DNA of 64,000 nucleotides from Bacteroidales bacterium (GCA_017430365.1 JAFRNC010000009.1:225804-289803); one strand, 5' to 3'. Counted from the first letter of the stretch, positions 8,008 through 16,571 are shown. The notes: generated by a model from the sequence alone, not told the origin. A program made the numbers and translations.

Positions 8008-8789
8008 CAGAATTCTATGTAGAGGGCGGGGTCGATGGGCTGGTTCTTGTAGCGTATCTCCAGCAGGATATGGGCCTCGGAGAGCTCGCCCGTCTCTCCC
8101 ACGGTGGCGATGGGGGTGCCGGCCTTGACCTGTTCGCCGACAGTCTTGAGCAGTTTGCCGGCGTGACGGTAGATCGAGGTCAGGTCGCCCTCGTGCTGCA
8201 TCCTGAGCGTGCATCCCTCGAGTTCGTTCCACTCCGCGGAGACGATCGTGCCGTCAAGCACGGCGGCCACGCTGGTCTTGGAGGGGGCGGTCACCTCTAT
8301 GAAGGGATGGCTCCCGCTGCGGGTGAATCCGCTCTTTATGGTCCCCTTGAGGGGACGCTTGAACGCCACCGATTTGAGGGCGTCTATCCTCTCTTGTTCG
8401 GAATTGGCCTGCTGGCCGGCGTCGATCAACTCCACCTGTGCGCGGAGCAGAGAATCGCTTTTCTCGAAGGCGGCCATTTCAGCCCCGTCGGGTTCGCCTG
8501 CCGCCGAAGCGAGTTGCAGGGAGTCGATAGGCAGCGGTTCACGTCCCGTGGCGACCCTCTGAATGTTGGCCACCTGGAAAGCCCACAGATTGACCACCTT
8601 CTCCAGGGAGTCTATCTTCCTGTAATTCTCGATGGCGGCCAGCTGGGTCTCGCGTGAAGGATATCCGGGGATGGTGCGGCGCAGGGGGGTAAGGGCTATC
8701 AGGAGGTAGGTCAGCATCATCAGAACGACGGCGGCGGCCACCAACGACCAGAGCCTGTGCCTGTCCAATTTTCTTTCTTTTTTTGGCAT
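8007..8789 (-). CDS. M23/LytM-fold membrane protein with degenerate zinc site
   Basis: A 260-residue single-pass protein: cytoplasmic basic start, membrane helix about 14-34, a helical linker, and a LytM/M23 domain at about 140-260. In active M23 enzymes zinc is held by HxxxD and by the second His of HxH. Here these positions read HPFIE (H161, E165) and HILL (H240, L242), so Asp is Glu and the second His of HxH is Leu; only YRHAG (H209) is intact. This suggests a non-catalytic adaptor, as in EnvC/NlpD-type amidase activators. It is the first gene of the ATGA-coupled run into dxr, rseP and the DUF4837 gene. Confidence 0.82.
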   Translation of the reverse strand: MPKKERKLDRHRLWSLVAAAVVLMMLTYLLIALTPLRRTIPGYPSRETQLAAIENYRKIDSLEKVVNLWAFQVANIQRVATGREPLPIDSLQLASAAGEPDGAEMAAFEKSDSLLRAQVELIDAGQQANSEQERIDALKSVAFKRPLKGTIKSGFTRSGSHPFIEVTAPSKTSVAAVLDGTIVSAEWNELEGCTLRMQHEGDLTSIYRHAGKLLKTVGEQVKAGTPIATVGETGELSEAHILLEIRYKNQPIDPALYIEF

Positions 8790-8798
8790 AGAATTCCG

Positions 8799-8806
8799 TA
8801 ACTTTG
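8799..8806 (+). promoter_or_regulatory. -7 box for ruvX-def-hexomutase
   Basis: TAACTTTG, with G at 8806 only 6 nt before the ruvX ATG at 8813. Transcription would begin at or within 3 nt of the start codon, giving a leaderless or nearly leaderless mRNA. Confidence 0.65.
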
Positions 8807-8812
8807 CAAAAC

Positions 8813-9235
8813 ATGGACAGGATCCTGGGCATCGATTACGGAAGGAAACGCGTGGGGGTTGCGGTCAGCGACCCGCTGCGGATTTTCGCATCCGCCCTTG
8901 ATACAGTCCCGTCTGCAAAGATAATAGAATATCTGAAAAGATATGCTGAAAACGAGGCGGTGGAGCGTTTCGTGGTGGGCTATCCGATGAACCTCGACAA
9001 CACTCCTTCGGAGGCTGCCGCCGATGTCGACATCTTTCTCAAACTGCTCAGAAAACACTTCCCCTCTGTCCCCGTGACGCTGGAGGACGAGCGTTTCACA
9101 TCTGTGCTGGCGCACCGGGCGATGATCGACGGCGGGGTCAAGAAGAGCGACAGACGCGACAAGGCGGCCGTCGACAAGGTCAGCGCCGCCATCATTCTCC
9201 AGACATATCTTGACAGGGAGACAGGAAAGCTATGA
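8813..9235 (+). CDS. ruvX: RuvX/YqgF Holliday-junction resolvase-like nuclease
   Basis: A 140-residue RNase-H-fold protein with the family opening ILGIDYGRKRVGVAVSDP and the C-terminal acidic/basic motif DKAAVDKVSAAIILQTYL. In E. coli the homologue is a pre-16S rRNA nuclease; the resolvase role is inferred from the fold. ATG 8813 is chosen because the -7 box leaves no room for an earlier start. Its TGA overlaps the def ATG (ATGA). Confidence 0.93.
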   Translation: MDRILGIDYGRKRVGVAVSDPLRIFASALDTVPSAKIIEYLKRYAENEAVERFVVGYPMNLDNTPSEAAADVDIFLKLLRKHFPSVPVTLEDERFTSVLAHRAMIDGGVKKSDRRDKAAVDKVSAAIILQTYLDRETGKL

Positions 9236-9792
9236 TATTGCCTATATATTTATACGGTTCGCAGGTCCTGCGCACTCCTGCGCAGGAAGACGACCTCTCC
9301 GACAGGGAGGGGCTCAGGAAATTGATTGACGACATGGTCGAGACGATGCACCATGCCGACGGATGCGGTCTGGCTGCACCCCAGGTGGGCGTCTCGAAAC
9401 GGATCCTGGTTGTCGACGGCAACGATCTCACCGACCGTTTCCCCGAACTGAAGGGATTCCATCGGGAGATGATCAATCCCCGTTTCACGTTCGAGAGTGA
9501 AGAGACCAGTTCCTACGAGGAGGGATGCCTCAGCATTCCCAACGTGGACGCCGACATCACCCGTCCGGCCAAAGTCAGGATCAGGTATGTCACAACCGGC
9601 TTTGAGGAAGTGGAGGAAGAGTTCGAGGGATTCGCCGCCCGCATGCTCCAGCACGAGATGGACCATCTCGACGGGGTACTTTTCACCGACCACGCCTCGC
9701 CCATAAGGCGCAAGATGCTGACCGGCAAGCTCATGAACATAAGCCGGGGCAATGTGCGCACCCGCTACCGTGTCAAGACAGACAAAAAATAA
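9232..9792 (+). CDS. def: Peptide deformylase
   Basis: Removes the N-formyl group from nascent proteins, using a bound divalent metal. The 186-residue protein has all three motifs: GCGLAAPQVG (45-53 region), EEGCLS (metal ligand C99), and QHEMDH (H141, catalytic E142, H145). It is translationally coupled to ruvX by a 4-bp overlap and followed after 4 bp by the hexomutase gene. Confidence 0.97.
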   Translation: MILPIYLYGSQVLRTPAQEDDLSDREGLRKLIDDMVETMHHADGCGLAAPQVGVSKRILVVDGNDLTDRFPELKGFHREMINPRFTFESEETSSYEEGCLSIPNVDADITRPAKVRIRYVTTGFEEVEEEFEGFAARMLQHEMDHLDGVLFTDHASPIRRKMLTGKLMNISRGNVRTRYRVKTDKK

Positions 9793-9796
9793 CCAT

Positions 9797-11149
9797 ATGA
9801 AACTCAAAGCTTTCCACGCTTATGACATCAGGGGGCATTTCGGTACCGACCTGACTATCGACATCGCCTACAAGGTGGCCTATTTCATTCCGGAACTTCT
9901 CGACACCAACAGGGTGCTTGTAGGCAGGGACATGCGTCTTTCTTCGCCCGAACTGCACGACGCAGTGGTCAGGGGCCTGCTCGATGCGGGCGCCGAGGTC
10001 TGGGACCTGGGCCTGAGCACCACCCCTTTCGTGTATTATGTGACCGCCCGTCACCACTTCAAGGCTTCCATACAGATTACCGCTTCGCACAATCCCAAAG
10101 AGGACAACGGCCTTAAGGTCTCGCGTGAACTCGCCCTTCCTGTCGGATACGACACCGGCCTGAGTACCATCGAGAAGTGGATCCTGGAAGACAGGCCCAC
10201 ACCCGTGGCCGAAGTTCGCGGCACGGTCCGCGATTACGATGTCCGTGAGGAGTATGTCTCCTTCCTCAATGCTTTCAGGCAGGATTTCTCGAATCTCACC
10301 ATCGGTATGGACTGCTCCAACGGCATGGCCTCGATCTTCGTGCATCAGATTTTCGGCGAACAGCCTGTATATCTCTACGATACCCTTGACGGCAGTTTCC
10401 CGAACCATGAGGCGAATCCTTTCCAGCCGGAGAACGTGGTCGATCTCCAGAAACTCGTCATAGCCGAGAAATGCGACGTTGGCGTCATCTACGACGGCGA
10501 CGCCGACCGCGTCATGTTCATCGACGAGACGGGCAGTTTCATCGCTCCCGACCTGATCATCGCTCTGCTCGGTGAATATTTCATCAAGGAGAAAGGGGAG
10601 AAGGGGATCGTGCTCGAAGACATCCGCAGTTCCAAGTCCGTGGCCGAGTATCTGGAACCTCTCGGTGCCGAGATCGCAATGTGGAAAGTCGGCCGCGCCT
10701 TTGCCGCGCCCCGGCTCCGCGAACTGGGCGGCGTCTGGGGAGGCGAAGTGGCCGGACACTATTATTTCCGCGATTTCTTCTACTCCGACAGCGGTCTGCT
10801 TGCCGGAATCATGGTCCTCAACATAGTCGCGAAACTGAAGCGTGAAGGCATCAGGTTCTCCGAAATGATAGCCCGCATCAAGCATTATGAGAATTCCGGC
10901 GAGATCAATTTCCGCGTAGCCGACAAACAGGCTGCGATGGACGCTGTGAAGAAGCATTTCATGGATGCGGAGAAGAGCACGGCTTTCTACGATTTCGACG
11001 GCTACCGCGTGGAGTTCAAGAACTGGTGGTTCAACGTACGTCCTTCCAACACTGAACCTTACCTGCGTTTCCTCTGCGAGGCCACATCCCTCAAACTGCT
11101 GGAGCAGAAGGTAGCAGAAGCCAGGTCCGTGATCGAACAGTTCTTGTGA
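9797..11149 (+). CDS. Phosphomannomutase/phosphoglucomutase family
   Basis: Alpha-D-phosphohexomutase of 450 residues that interconverts hexose 1- and 6-phosphates for nucleotide-sugar synthesis. The phosphoserine loop is ITASHNP (S97), the Mg site is DGDADR (233-238), sugar recognition is GGEVAGHYYFRD, and the C-terminal phosphate clamp is RPSNTEP. The short form and motif spelling fit the PMM/PGM (ManB-type) group rather than phosphoglucosamine mutase; exact substrate preference cannot be read. The frame is open from 9752, but MKLKAFHAYDIRG is the family start. It is the last gene of the ruvX-def transcript, ending at a hairpin. Confidence 0.93.
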   Translation: MKLKAFHAYDIRGHFGTDLTIDIAYKVAYFIPELLDTNRVLVGRDMRLSSPELHDAVVRGLLDAGAEVWDLGLSTTPFVYYVTARHHFKASIQITASHNPKEDNGLKVSRELALPVGYDTGLSTIEKWILEDRPTPVAEVRGTVRDYDVREEYVSFLNAFRQDFSNLTIGMDCSNGMASIFVHQIFGEQPVYLYDTLDGSFPNHEANPFQPENVVDLQKLVIAEKCDVGVIYDGDADRVMFIDETGSFIAPDLIIALLGEYFIKEKGEKGIVLEDIRSSKSVAEYLEPLGAEIAMWKVGRAFAAPRLRELGGVWGGEVAGHYYFRDFFYSDSGLLAGIMVLNIVAKLKREGIRFSEMIARIKHYENSGEINFRVADKQAAMDAVKKHFMDAEKSTAFYDFDGYRVEFKNWWFNVRPSNTEPYLRFLCEATSLKLLEQKVAEARSVIEQFL

Positions 11150-11176
11150 TAAACAGGCTGCCGCAATAAAACAACA

Positions 11177-11205
11177 GGCGCTCTCCTTATCCAAGGGAGA
11201 GCGCC
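11177..11205. terminator. Hairpin terminator between convergent hexomutase and rimM
   Basis: Ten-bp stem GGCGCTCTCC (11177-11186) and its complement (11196-11205). Reading the minus strand it is followed by a T-rich run (complement of 11164-11175), suiting rimM; the plus-strand tail has only four T. A 66-bp repeat begins 6 bp further on. Confidence 0.75.
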
Positions 11206-11210
11206 CGTCG

Positions 11211-11276
11211 CTTTTAACCTAAAACTTAACCTATGAAAAAACTATTCGCTTTTAAGGTTAAGCAAAGGCCGTGCCA
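11211..11276 (+). repeat. 66-bp dispersed repeat, copy A
   Basis: These 66 bases recur exactly, on the opposite strand, at 16450-16515. The element contains two direct copies of TTAACCT near its left end, a perfect 8-bp inverted pair (CTTAACCT and AGGTTAAG) around a 22-nt loop, and a small open frame starting at ATG 11233 (MKKLFAFKVKQRP). Identity stops abruptly on both sides. It lies between convergent genes, next to a terminator hairpin. I do not recognise it as a named element. Confidence 0.85.
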
Positions 11277-11299
11277 TAAATTCTACGGGGTTAGAAAAA

Positions 11300-11761
11300 T
11301 TATATCAGTCCTTCGGGAATTTCCAGAGTGATCACGTCGTCGCGTACGCTTCTGACCAGTTCTTCGTGAAGCGGCAGCAGAATCTCATCTCCGCTTTCCG
11401 TTTCCACGGTAATGACTACATTCCCGCCGAAGTCGCTGAAATCTACCACGCTGCCCACCGTCCTGCGCGTGCGGGCGTCGCGTATCCTCATGCCCATGAG
11501 GGTTTCTTCTTCCTCTTCCCCGCTTTCGGAAAGGGTGACTTCGCGTCCCACCAGTTCTTCAGCGAAGGCCTGGGTATCGACATCCTGGAATCTTACTATG
11601 AAGCGGCTCCCTTTGGGCTCGACCGATTCGATATAAAAAGGAACCGGAATTCCATCGAATTCGATGAATACCGGTTCCTGACTCTTCAAATCCTCGGGAT
11701 CGCCCGCCATGCGGCTGAGTACTACCTCGCCTGAGGCTCCCCAGGATTTCAAAACTTTCAT
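11300..11761 (-). CDS. rimM: Ribosome maturation factor RimM
   Basis: 16S rRNA processing factor that binds S19 in the assembling 30S subunit. The 153-residue protein has the N-terminal RimM barrel (WGASGEVVL) and the PRC-barrel-like C-terminal domain with GNVVITVE and EILLPLHEELVRSV. It is slightly shorter than the usual 165-180 residues. Located 5 bp after rpsP, the classic S16-RimM pairing. Converges on the hexomutase gene. Confidence 0.92.
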   Translation of the reverse strand: MKVLKSWGASGEVVLSRMAGDPEDLKSQEPVFIEFDGIPVPFYIESVEPKGSRFIVRFQDVDTQAFAEELVGREVTLSESGEEEEETLMGMRIRDARTRRTVGSVVDFSDFGGNVVITVETESGDEILLPLHEELVRSVRDDVITLEIPEGLI

Positions 11762-11766
11762 CCCGA

Positions 11767-12324
11767 CTACGCTTCCGGAGTTTCGGCGGCGGCTTCAGCC
11801 TCGGCGGCGGCAGCGGCGGCCTCTTCAGCGGCGGCCTTAGCGGCAGCCTCTGCAGCGGCGGCGATTTCGGCCTTCTTCTTGGCGATAGCCTCGGCACGCT
11901 CTTCGTTGACCTTGGCCTCAGCCTTGACGGCGGCCTTCACTGCCTCGGCGGCGGCGTTGGCGATGGACTGCTTCTTGGAAGCTACCTTGGATTCCTTCTG
12001 GGTCTTCCAGGCAGCGAAGCGGCGCTCGGCTTCCTCTTCGGAGAAAGCGCCCTTGGCGACACCACCCTGGAGATGCTTCCTCAGCAGGACACCCTCATAG
12101 GAGAGGATGCGGCGGGCCGTAGTGGTCGGCTGGGCACCCTTGTTGAGCCAGTCGAGGGCACGGTCACCGTCGAGTACGATGGTGGCGGGGTTGGTGTTCG
12201 GATTGTAGACGCCGATCTGCTCGATCAGGCGGCCGTCGCGCGGTGAGCGGACGTCGGTCACGACAATGTGGAAGAAAGCGTAGTTCTTCTTGCCGTGGCG
12301 TGAAAGACGGATTTTTACAGCCAT
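11767..12324 (-). CDS. rpsP: 30S ribosomal protein S16 with Ala/Glu/Lys-rich tail
   Basis: The S16 core is residues 1-85 ([29 protein letters not shown]). The total is 185 residues, about twice the usual 80-90, because of a helical, alanine-rich tail (about 115-185) of EAxAKAA-type repeats. Long S16 tails are typical of Bacteroidota; function unknown. Start 12324 lies about 71 nt after a -7 box, so the mRNA has a leader of about 65 nt. Upstream of rimM. Confidence 0.95.
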   Translation of the reverse strand: MAVKIRLSRHGKKNYAFFHIVVTDVRSPRDGRLIEQIGVYNPNTNPATIVLDGDRALDWLNKGAQPTTTARRILSYEGVLLRKHLQGGVAKGAFSEEEAERRFAAWKTQKESKVASKKQSIANAAAEAVKAAVKAEAKVNEERAEAIAKKKAEIAAAAEAAAKAAAEEAAAAAAEAEAAAETPEA

Positions 12325-12395
12325 TTGTACAAATGCTTAAAGTTAATAATCAGTTCAATAATTGTAACTTCCCTATCTTCTCGAGAAAGGGCCTG

Positions 12396-12403
12396 CAAAT
12401 ATA
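12396..12403 (-). promoter_or_regulatory. -7 box for rpsP-rimM
   Basis: TATATTTG on the minus strand, 71 nt upstream of the rpsP start codon. The resulting leader is long for this window. Confidence 0.55.
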
Positions 12404-12432
12404 CGGGTTAAATTTGGAATTGCAAACTTTTG

Positions 12433-13758
12433 TCAGAGGACATCGACAATCTTCTGCATGTGGTTGCCGTTGGAGCCCTTGATAAGTATGGTGCGTCCTT
12501 CGATGGGGTGCTCCTGCACATAGGCCTTGAGCGCCTCGATGTCGGTGAACGCTTTTACCTGGCGCGGATCGGCGTGAAGCGTGCGGAATGCGCGTCCGAA
12601 CTCCTCTCCCACGACATAGACGGCCGGTGCCGTCTCCATCGCCAGCTGGAGTGCGGCGCGGTGCTCCTCGGAGGATTCCTGGCCGAGTTCCAGCATGTCA
12701 CCTAGCATCAGCACCTTTTCGGGGAATTCCGTGCTCCTGAAATTGTCGAGTGCCGCCTTCATGCTGGTGGGATTGGCGTTGTAGGCGTCGACGATGAGGG
12801 TGTTTTTCTTCGTCTTCACCAGCTGGCTGCGGTTGTTGGAGGGAGAATATGCCTCGATGGCCGCCACCGCCTTGCCGAAGGGGACTTCGAAATACTCGCC
12901 GATGGCCAGGGCCGCCATCACGTTGTCGGCGTTGTAGGCTCCGACCATGCGGGTGGCGATAGTGACCGTCCTGCTGTCCTTTTCGAATTCCATCTTCAGG
13001 TACGGGTTCTCGGGAGTGGCGGGGAGGATTTTGACTCCCTGCTCCCGGACGCCGTATTTACGGGTGCGGAGTCCCTGCCGGTGCGACACCATCTCGCAGA
13101 GATGTTCGTTGTCGGCATTGTAGAAGACGATTCCGCCCCTCTGCCGGAGGATGTCGTAGAGTTCTCCCTTGGCTTTCTTGACCCCTTCCAACGAGCCGAA
13201 TCCCTGCAGGTGCGCCTTGCCCACCGTGGTGATGATGCCGCACGTGGGCTGGACTATCCTGGTAAGTTCGGCTATCTCGCCCGGAGCGCTGGCGCCCATC
13301 TCCACTACGGCTATCTCGGAACGCTCGTCGAGGCGGAAGAGGGTGAGGGGCACGCCGATATGATTGTTGAAATTCTCGCGGGTGGCCACCACGTCGTATT
13401 TCTTGGACAGCACAGCGGCGACCAGTTCCTTGGTGGTCGTCTTGCCGTTGGTCCCGGTGATTCCGATCACGGGGATGTCAAGCTGCTTGCGATGGTACGC
13501 CGCCATGCTCTGGAGCATGGCAAGGGAATTCTCCACCACTATGCACTTGCGTCCGCGATAGGCGGTTCCCTCGAGGAGGAACCTGTCGACCACCGCGTAG
13601 CGGGCTCCGGACTTCAGCGCTTCCAGCGCGAAGTCGTTGCCGTCGAATTTCTCTCCCTTGAGGGCGAAGAACATCACTCCGTCCTTGATGTTGCGGCTGT
13701 CTGTCGTGATTCCGGAGCACCTCTTATAGAGGGCGTACAACTCCTCAACTGATATCAT
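12433..13758 (-). CDS. murF: UDP-MurNAc-tripeptide--D-Ala-D-Ala ligase
   Basis: Last cytoplasmic ligation of the peptidoglycan stem peptide, ATP-dependent. The 441-residue Mur ligase has the ATP loop GTNGKTTT (102-109), the substrate motifs FNNHIG and EMGAS, and the C-terminal ligase motif DAYNANPTSM. It follows dut after 8 bp and is probably part of a flippase-dut-murF transcript. Confidence 0.96.
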   Translation of the reverse strand: MISVEELYALYKRCSGITTDSRNIKDGVMFFALKGEKFDGNDFALEALKSGARYAVVDRFLLEGTAYRGRKCIVVENSLAMLQSMAAYHRKQLDIPVIGITGTNGKTTTKELVAAVLSKKYDVVATRENFNNHIGVPLTLFRLDERSEIAVVEMGASAPGEIAELTRIVQPTCGIITTVGKAHLQGFGSLEGVKKAKGELYDILRQRGGIVFYNADNEHLCEMVSHRQGLRTRKYGVREQGVKILPATPENPYLKMEFEKDSRTVTIATRMVGAYNADNVMAALAIGEYFEVPFGKAVAAIEAYSPSNNRSQLVKTKKNTLIVDAYNANPTSMKAALDNFRSTEFPEKVLMLGDMLELGQESSEEHRAALQLAMETAPAVYVVGEEFGRAFRTLHADPRQVKAFTDIEALKAYVQEHPIEGRTILIKGSNGNHMQKIVDVL

Positions 13759-13766
13759 ATCTCGTG

Positions 13767-14201
13767 TTATTTTTTTCCTGTAGATCCGAATCCGCCGCTT
13801 CCCCTCGCACTTTCATCCAAAGTTTCCGCCGCTTCCCATTCCACTTTTTCATGCCTTGCCACCACCATCTGGGCTATGCGCTCGCCGGGAGCCACCGTGA
13901 AGGGCTCGTTCGAAAGATTGACGAGGATCACCTTGATCTCGCCCCTGTAGTCCGCGTCGACCGTCCCGGGAGAGTTGACAATCGAGATTCCGTTGCGTGC
14001 GGCGAGGCCGCTGCGCGGACGGATCTGCGCCTCGAATCCCGCAGGGAGTTCGATGTGCAGTCCCGTGGGGACCATCGCACGTTCCAGGGGACCAAGCACA
14101 ATGGGTGCGCTCAGGTTCGCCCTGAGGTCCATCCCTGCCGAAAACTCTGTGGCATAGGAGGGAAGGTCGAACGGCGAATGGTTGACTATTTTTACTTTCA
14201 T
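13767..14201 (-). CDS. dut: dUTP diphosphatase
   Basis: Hydrolyses dUTP to dUMP and PPi, keeping uracil out of DNA and supplying thymidylate synthesis. The 144-residue trimeric-type dUTPase shows the conserved motifs [35 protein letters not shown] and the P-loop-like tail [15 protein letters not shown] 14201 overlaps the flippase stop (ATGA). A much longer open frame through this region is a reading-frame artefact over the flippase gene. Confidence 0.97.
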   Translation of the reverse strand: MKVKIVNHSPFDLPSYATEFSAGMDLRANLSAPIVLGPLERAMVPTGLHIELPAGFEAQIRPRSGLAARNGISIVNSPGTVDADYRGEIKVILVNLSNEPFTVAPGERIAQMVVARHEKVEWEAAETLDESARGSGGFGSTGKK

Positions 14202-15673
14202 CGGGCGGCTCTCCTCTTTCGAACTACAAATATAACAAAAGCAATCGCAATATAGAGCAGGACAAAAGCGGAATGTACTACAATTTTTGTCCACATTCCC
14301 ATTTCGGGAAGAAGTGTGGACAGCCACCATATCCCGAGCCCTGCCGCTATCAGCACCGCCACCACTCCCCAGTTGTAGGGGATGGGATAATGCCTTCGGC
14401 CGAGCAGGGCGGTCAGGACCAGCATTGTCATGTAGCTGGCGATGTGGCCCCAGGCCGCGGCATGGTAGGAGTAGCGCGGCATGAAGATCATGTTGACCAC
14501 TATCGTGACGACGAGTCCGGCCAGGGTGATCCAGACCGCATATCCGGTTTTCTCGGAGAGTTTGTACCAGATGTTGACGTTGAACAGGATGCCGGTTATC
14601 ACATAGGCCATCAGCATGATGGGGGTGATGTCGAGGCCGACCCTGAAATCCTTGCCCAGTATGAGTCCGATCTCGTCCATGAAGAGCATGATGGCCACGA
14701 AGCCGAACATGCAGAAGGCGGTGAAGTAGTTGAGGACGTCGGCATATATTTTCTTTCCGCCCTTGTCGCGTTCGCGCTGGAAGAAGAAAGGTTCCGCGGC
14801 ATAACGGAACATCTGGACGAAGAGCTGCATGATGACGGCCAGCTTGACAGCCGCCTGATACACGCCCAGGTCGGCCCGCCAGTTGACGGGATCGGCGTTG
14901 CAGAAGCGCATCAGCACGCGGTCGAGCACGTCGTTCATGATGCCCGGAAGGCCGGCGACCATCAGGGGCAGCGAATAGACGAGAAGCTTCCGGATCAGGC
15001 CGCGGTCCAGCCGGAAGGTGAGCTTCAGGATTTCCGGAGCGATCAGCACGAGACAGACGAGGCAGCTGACCAGGATGGCGAAGATGGGATAGGTGAAGTC
15101 GGGCGCCGCGCTCACGAAACGCGTGAGCCAATGGCCGGGATTCGCAGCGAAGCGGGCGGCCAGCACGAGGTAGAGCAGCAGGTTCACACCCACTTCCGTC
15201 AGTATCTTGAGCGTCTTGATGACTGCGAACTTGAGGGCCTTGTGTTCATGGCGCAGCTTTGCGAAGAGGATGGCCGTGGTACAGTCGAGGAAGAGGATAA
15301 GGCCGCAATAGATGATCAGGTTGGAGAATCCGGCGTAGCCCATCGCCGAGGAGATGTCTCCGGCAAAGAGGATCATGCAGGCCAGGAACAGGGCGCAGAT
15401 GCCGAAGACCGTGACGAATGCATTGGAGAAAACCTGTCTGGGATCGGCCCCTTCCTTGGTTGCGTAGCGGAAACAGCCCGTTTCCAATCCGAGCGTAAGG
15501 ACAACCTGCAGCATGGCGATGTACGCCATGAATTCCGACATGACCCCGAAGTCCGACTGTGTTAGGACACGGGTGTAGAGAGGGACAAGGGCGAAATTGA
15601 TGACACGGGCCAGTATGGTGCTCAGACCGTAAATTGCGGTTTCGCCGGCAAGTTGTTTCAGGGGATTGGCCAC
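14198..15673 (-). CDS. Polysaccharide/lipid flippase (MOP superfamily)
   Basis: Inner-membrane protein of 491 residues with about 12-14 hydrophobic segments, opening [30 protein letters not shown] as in Wzx/RfbX-type flippases that move undecaprenyl-linked saccharides across the membrane. No ATG is available near the domain start except one at 15748, which lies upstream of the -7 box at 15692-15699. A GTG at 15673 (MANPLKQ) is therefore the likely start. Linkage to murF could equally suit a cell-wall precursor flippase; substrate undetermined. Confidence 0.85.
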   Translation of the reverse strand: MANPLKQLAGETAIYGLSTILARVINFALVPLYTRVLTQSDFGVMSEFMAYIAMLQVVLTLGLETGCFRYATKEGADPRQVFSNAFVTVFGICALFLACMILFAGDISSAMGYAGFSNLIIYCGLILFLDCTTAILFAKLRHEHKALKFAVIKTLKILTEVGVNLLLYLVLAARFAANPGHWLTRFVSAAPDFTYPIFAILVSCLVCLVLIAPEILKLTFRLDRGLIRKLLVYSLPLMVAGLPGIMNDVLDRVLMRFCNADPVNWRADLGVYQAAVKLAVIMQLFVQMFRYAAEPFFFQRERDKGGKKIYADVLNYFTAFCMFGFVAIMLFMDEIGLILGKDFRVGLDITPIMLMAYVITGILFNVNIWYKLSEKTGYAVWITLAGLVVTIVVNMIFMPRYSYHAAAWGHIASYMTMLVLTALLGRRHYPIPYNWGVVAVLIAAGLGIWWLSTLLPEMGMWTKIVVHSAFVLLYIAIAFVIFVVRKRRAAR

Positions 15674-15691
15674 TTCTTCAGAGTTAACATA

Positions 15692-15699
15692 CAAAGTTA
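15692..15699 (-). promoter_or_regulatory. -7 box for flippase-dut-murF
   Basis: TAACTTTG on the minus strand, 19 nt before the GTG at 15673. It decides the flippase start, since an ATG at 15748 would be outside the transcript. Confidence 0.6.
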
Positions 15700-15711
15700 G
15701 GAAATAATCAC

Positions 15712-15719
15712 TAATTTTG
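15712..15719 (+). promoter_or_regulatory. -7 box for the cyclophilin lipoprotein
   Basis: TAATTTTG on the plus strand, 20 nt before the ATG at 15740; divergent from the flippase box 12 bp away. Confidence 0.6.
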
Positions 15720-15739
15720 AGTTTGGAAAAAGTACAAAT

Positions 15740-16441
15740 ATGAAGCACCGCATACTATATCTGTTTCTCGCCGCAGCGGTCGCAATCGCCGGCTGCAAGG
15801 GCGGCCGGACGCAGGAGCCGGCTCCCGTTGAACCGGCTGAAGAAACGCAGCAGATTACAGAAGAAAAGAGCCAGGAGATAGAACCTATGAACGAAAAACC
15901 CGCTGCGCCCGCCGACAAATGGGCGCTCCTCGGCGACGAGCCGATGTTGAAAATCAGGACCAGCGACGGCACCATGACCGTCAGACTCTACAGCGAAACC
16001 CCGCTTCACCGCGACAATTTCATCAAACTCTCCAAATCCGGATTCTACGACGGACTCCTGTTCCACAGGGTCATCAAGGGATTCATGATCCAGGGCGGCG
16101 ACCCGCTGACCCGCGACACTTCAAAGGTGGCGCTCTACGGAACCGGCGGCCCCGGCTATACGATTCCGGCCGAGATAGTCGCAGGGAAGACCCATAAGAA
16201 AGGCGCCCTTGCCGCCGCAAGGCGCGGAGACATGGTCAATCCGGCCAAAGAGTCTTCGGGCTCGCAGTTCTATATCGTCCAGGATCCTGACAATTGCGTG
16301 CACCTCGACGGGGAATATACCATCTTCGGCGAAGTAGTGGACGGGCTCGATGTCATCGACAAGATCGCTTCGAGACGGACCGGACAGAACGACCGGCCGG
16401 TCGGAGACGTGAGGATTATTTCGATTACCCCTGCCGAATGA
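15740..16441 (+). CDS. Cyclophilin-type peptidyl-prolyl isomerase lipoprotein
   Basis: A 233-residue protein with lipoprotein signal (lipobox AIAGC, C19), an acidic/Glu-rich linker (about 25-60), and a cyclophilin domain (about 70-233) with the signature DNFIKLSKSGFYDGLLFHRV, MIQGGD, and SQFYIV. It should catalyse proline isomerisation on proteins in the periplasm, attached to a membrane. A long insertion after SGSQFYIVQDP is modest and typical. Ends just upstream of 66-bp repeat copy B. Confidence 0.92.
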   Translation: MKHRILYLFLAAAVAIAGCKGGRTQEPAPVEPAEETQQITEEKSQEIEPMNEKPAAPADKWALLGDEPMLKIRTSDGTMTVRLYSETPLHRDNFIKLSKSGFYDGLLFHRVIKGFMIQGGDPLTRDTSKVALYGTGGPGYTIPAEIVAGKTHKKGALAAARRGDMVNPAKESSGSQFYIVQDPDNCVHLDGEYTIFGEVVDGLDVIDKIASRRTGQNDRPVGDVRIISITPAE

Positions 16442-16449
16442 GACAATTC

Positions 16450-16515
16450 TGGCACGGCCTTTGCTTAACCTTAAAAGCGAATAGTTTTTTCATAGGTTAA
16501 GTTTTAGGTTAAAAG
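16450..16515 (-). repeat. 66-bp dispersed repeat, copy B
   Basis: Exact reverse complement of 11211-11276. As in copy A, it lies between convergent genes and abuts a terminator hairpin on the same relative side. The small frame inside (ATG complement of 16491-16493) continues into unrelated sequence, giving 22 codons here versus 32 in copy A with only the first 14 shared. Confidence 0.85.
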
Positions 16516-16556
16516 AATAAAGGCGACCCGGATATCCGGATCGCCTTTATTCTTTT
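16511..16556. terminator. Bidirectional terminator between cyclophilin and purB
   Basis: A 46-bp nearly perfect palindrome: 16-bp outer arms (16511-16526 and 16541-16556), one mismatch, then the self-complementary CCGGATATCCGG (16528-16539). The outer arms end in A/T tracts, giving U runs on both strands. It overlaps the last 5 bp of repeat copy B. Confidence 0.88.
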
Positions 16557-16571
16557 CATCCTTTCCGCCGT

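Noticed and set aside
13767..15131. A 454-codon frame that joins dut to a long N-terminal part
   Set aside because: The N-terminal part is Arg/His-rich out-of-frame reading of the flippase gene. The dUTPase begins at 14201 with an ATGA overlap.
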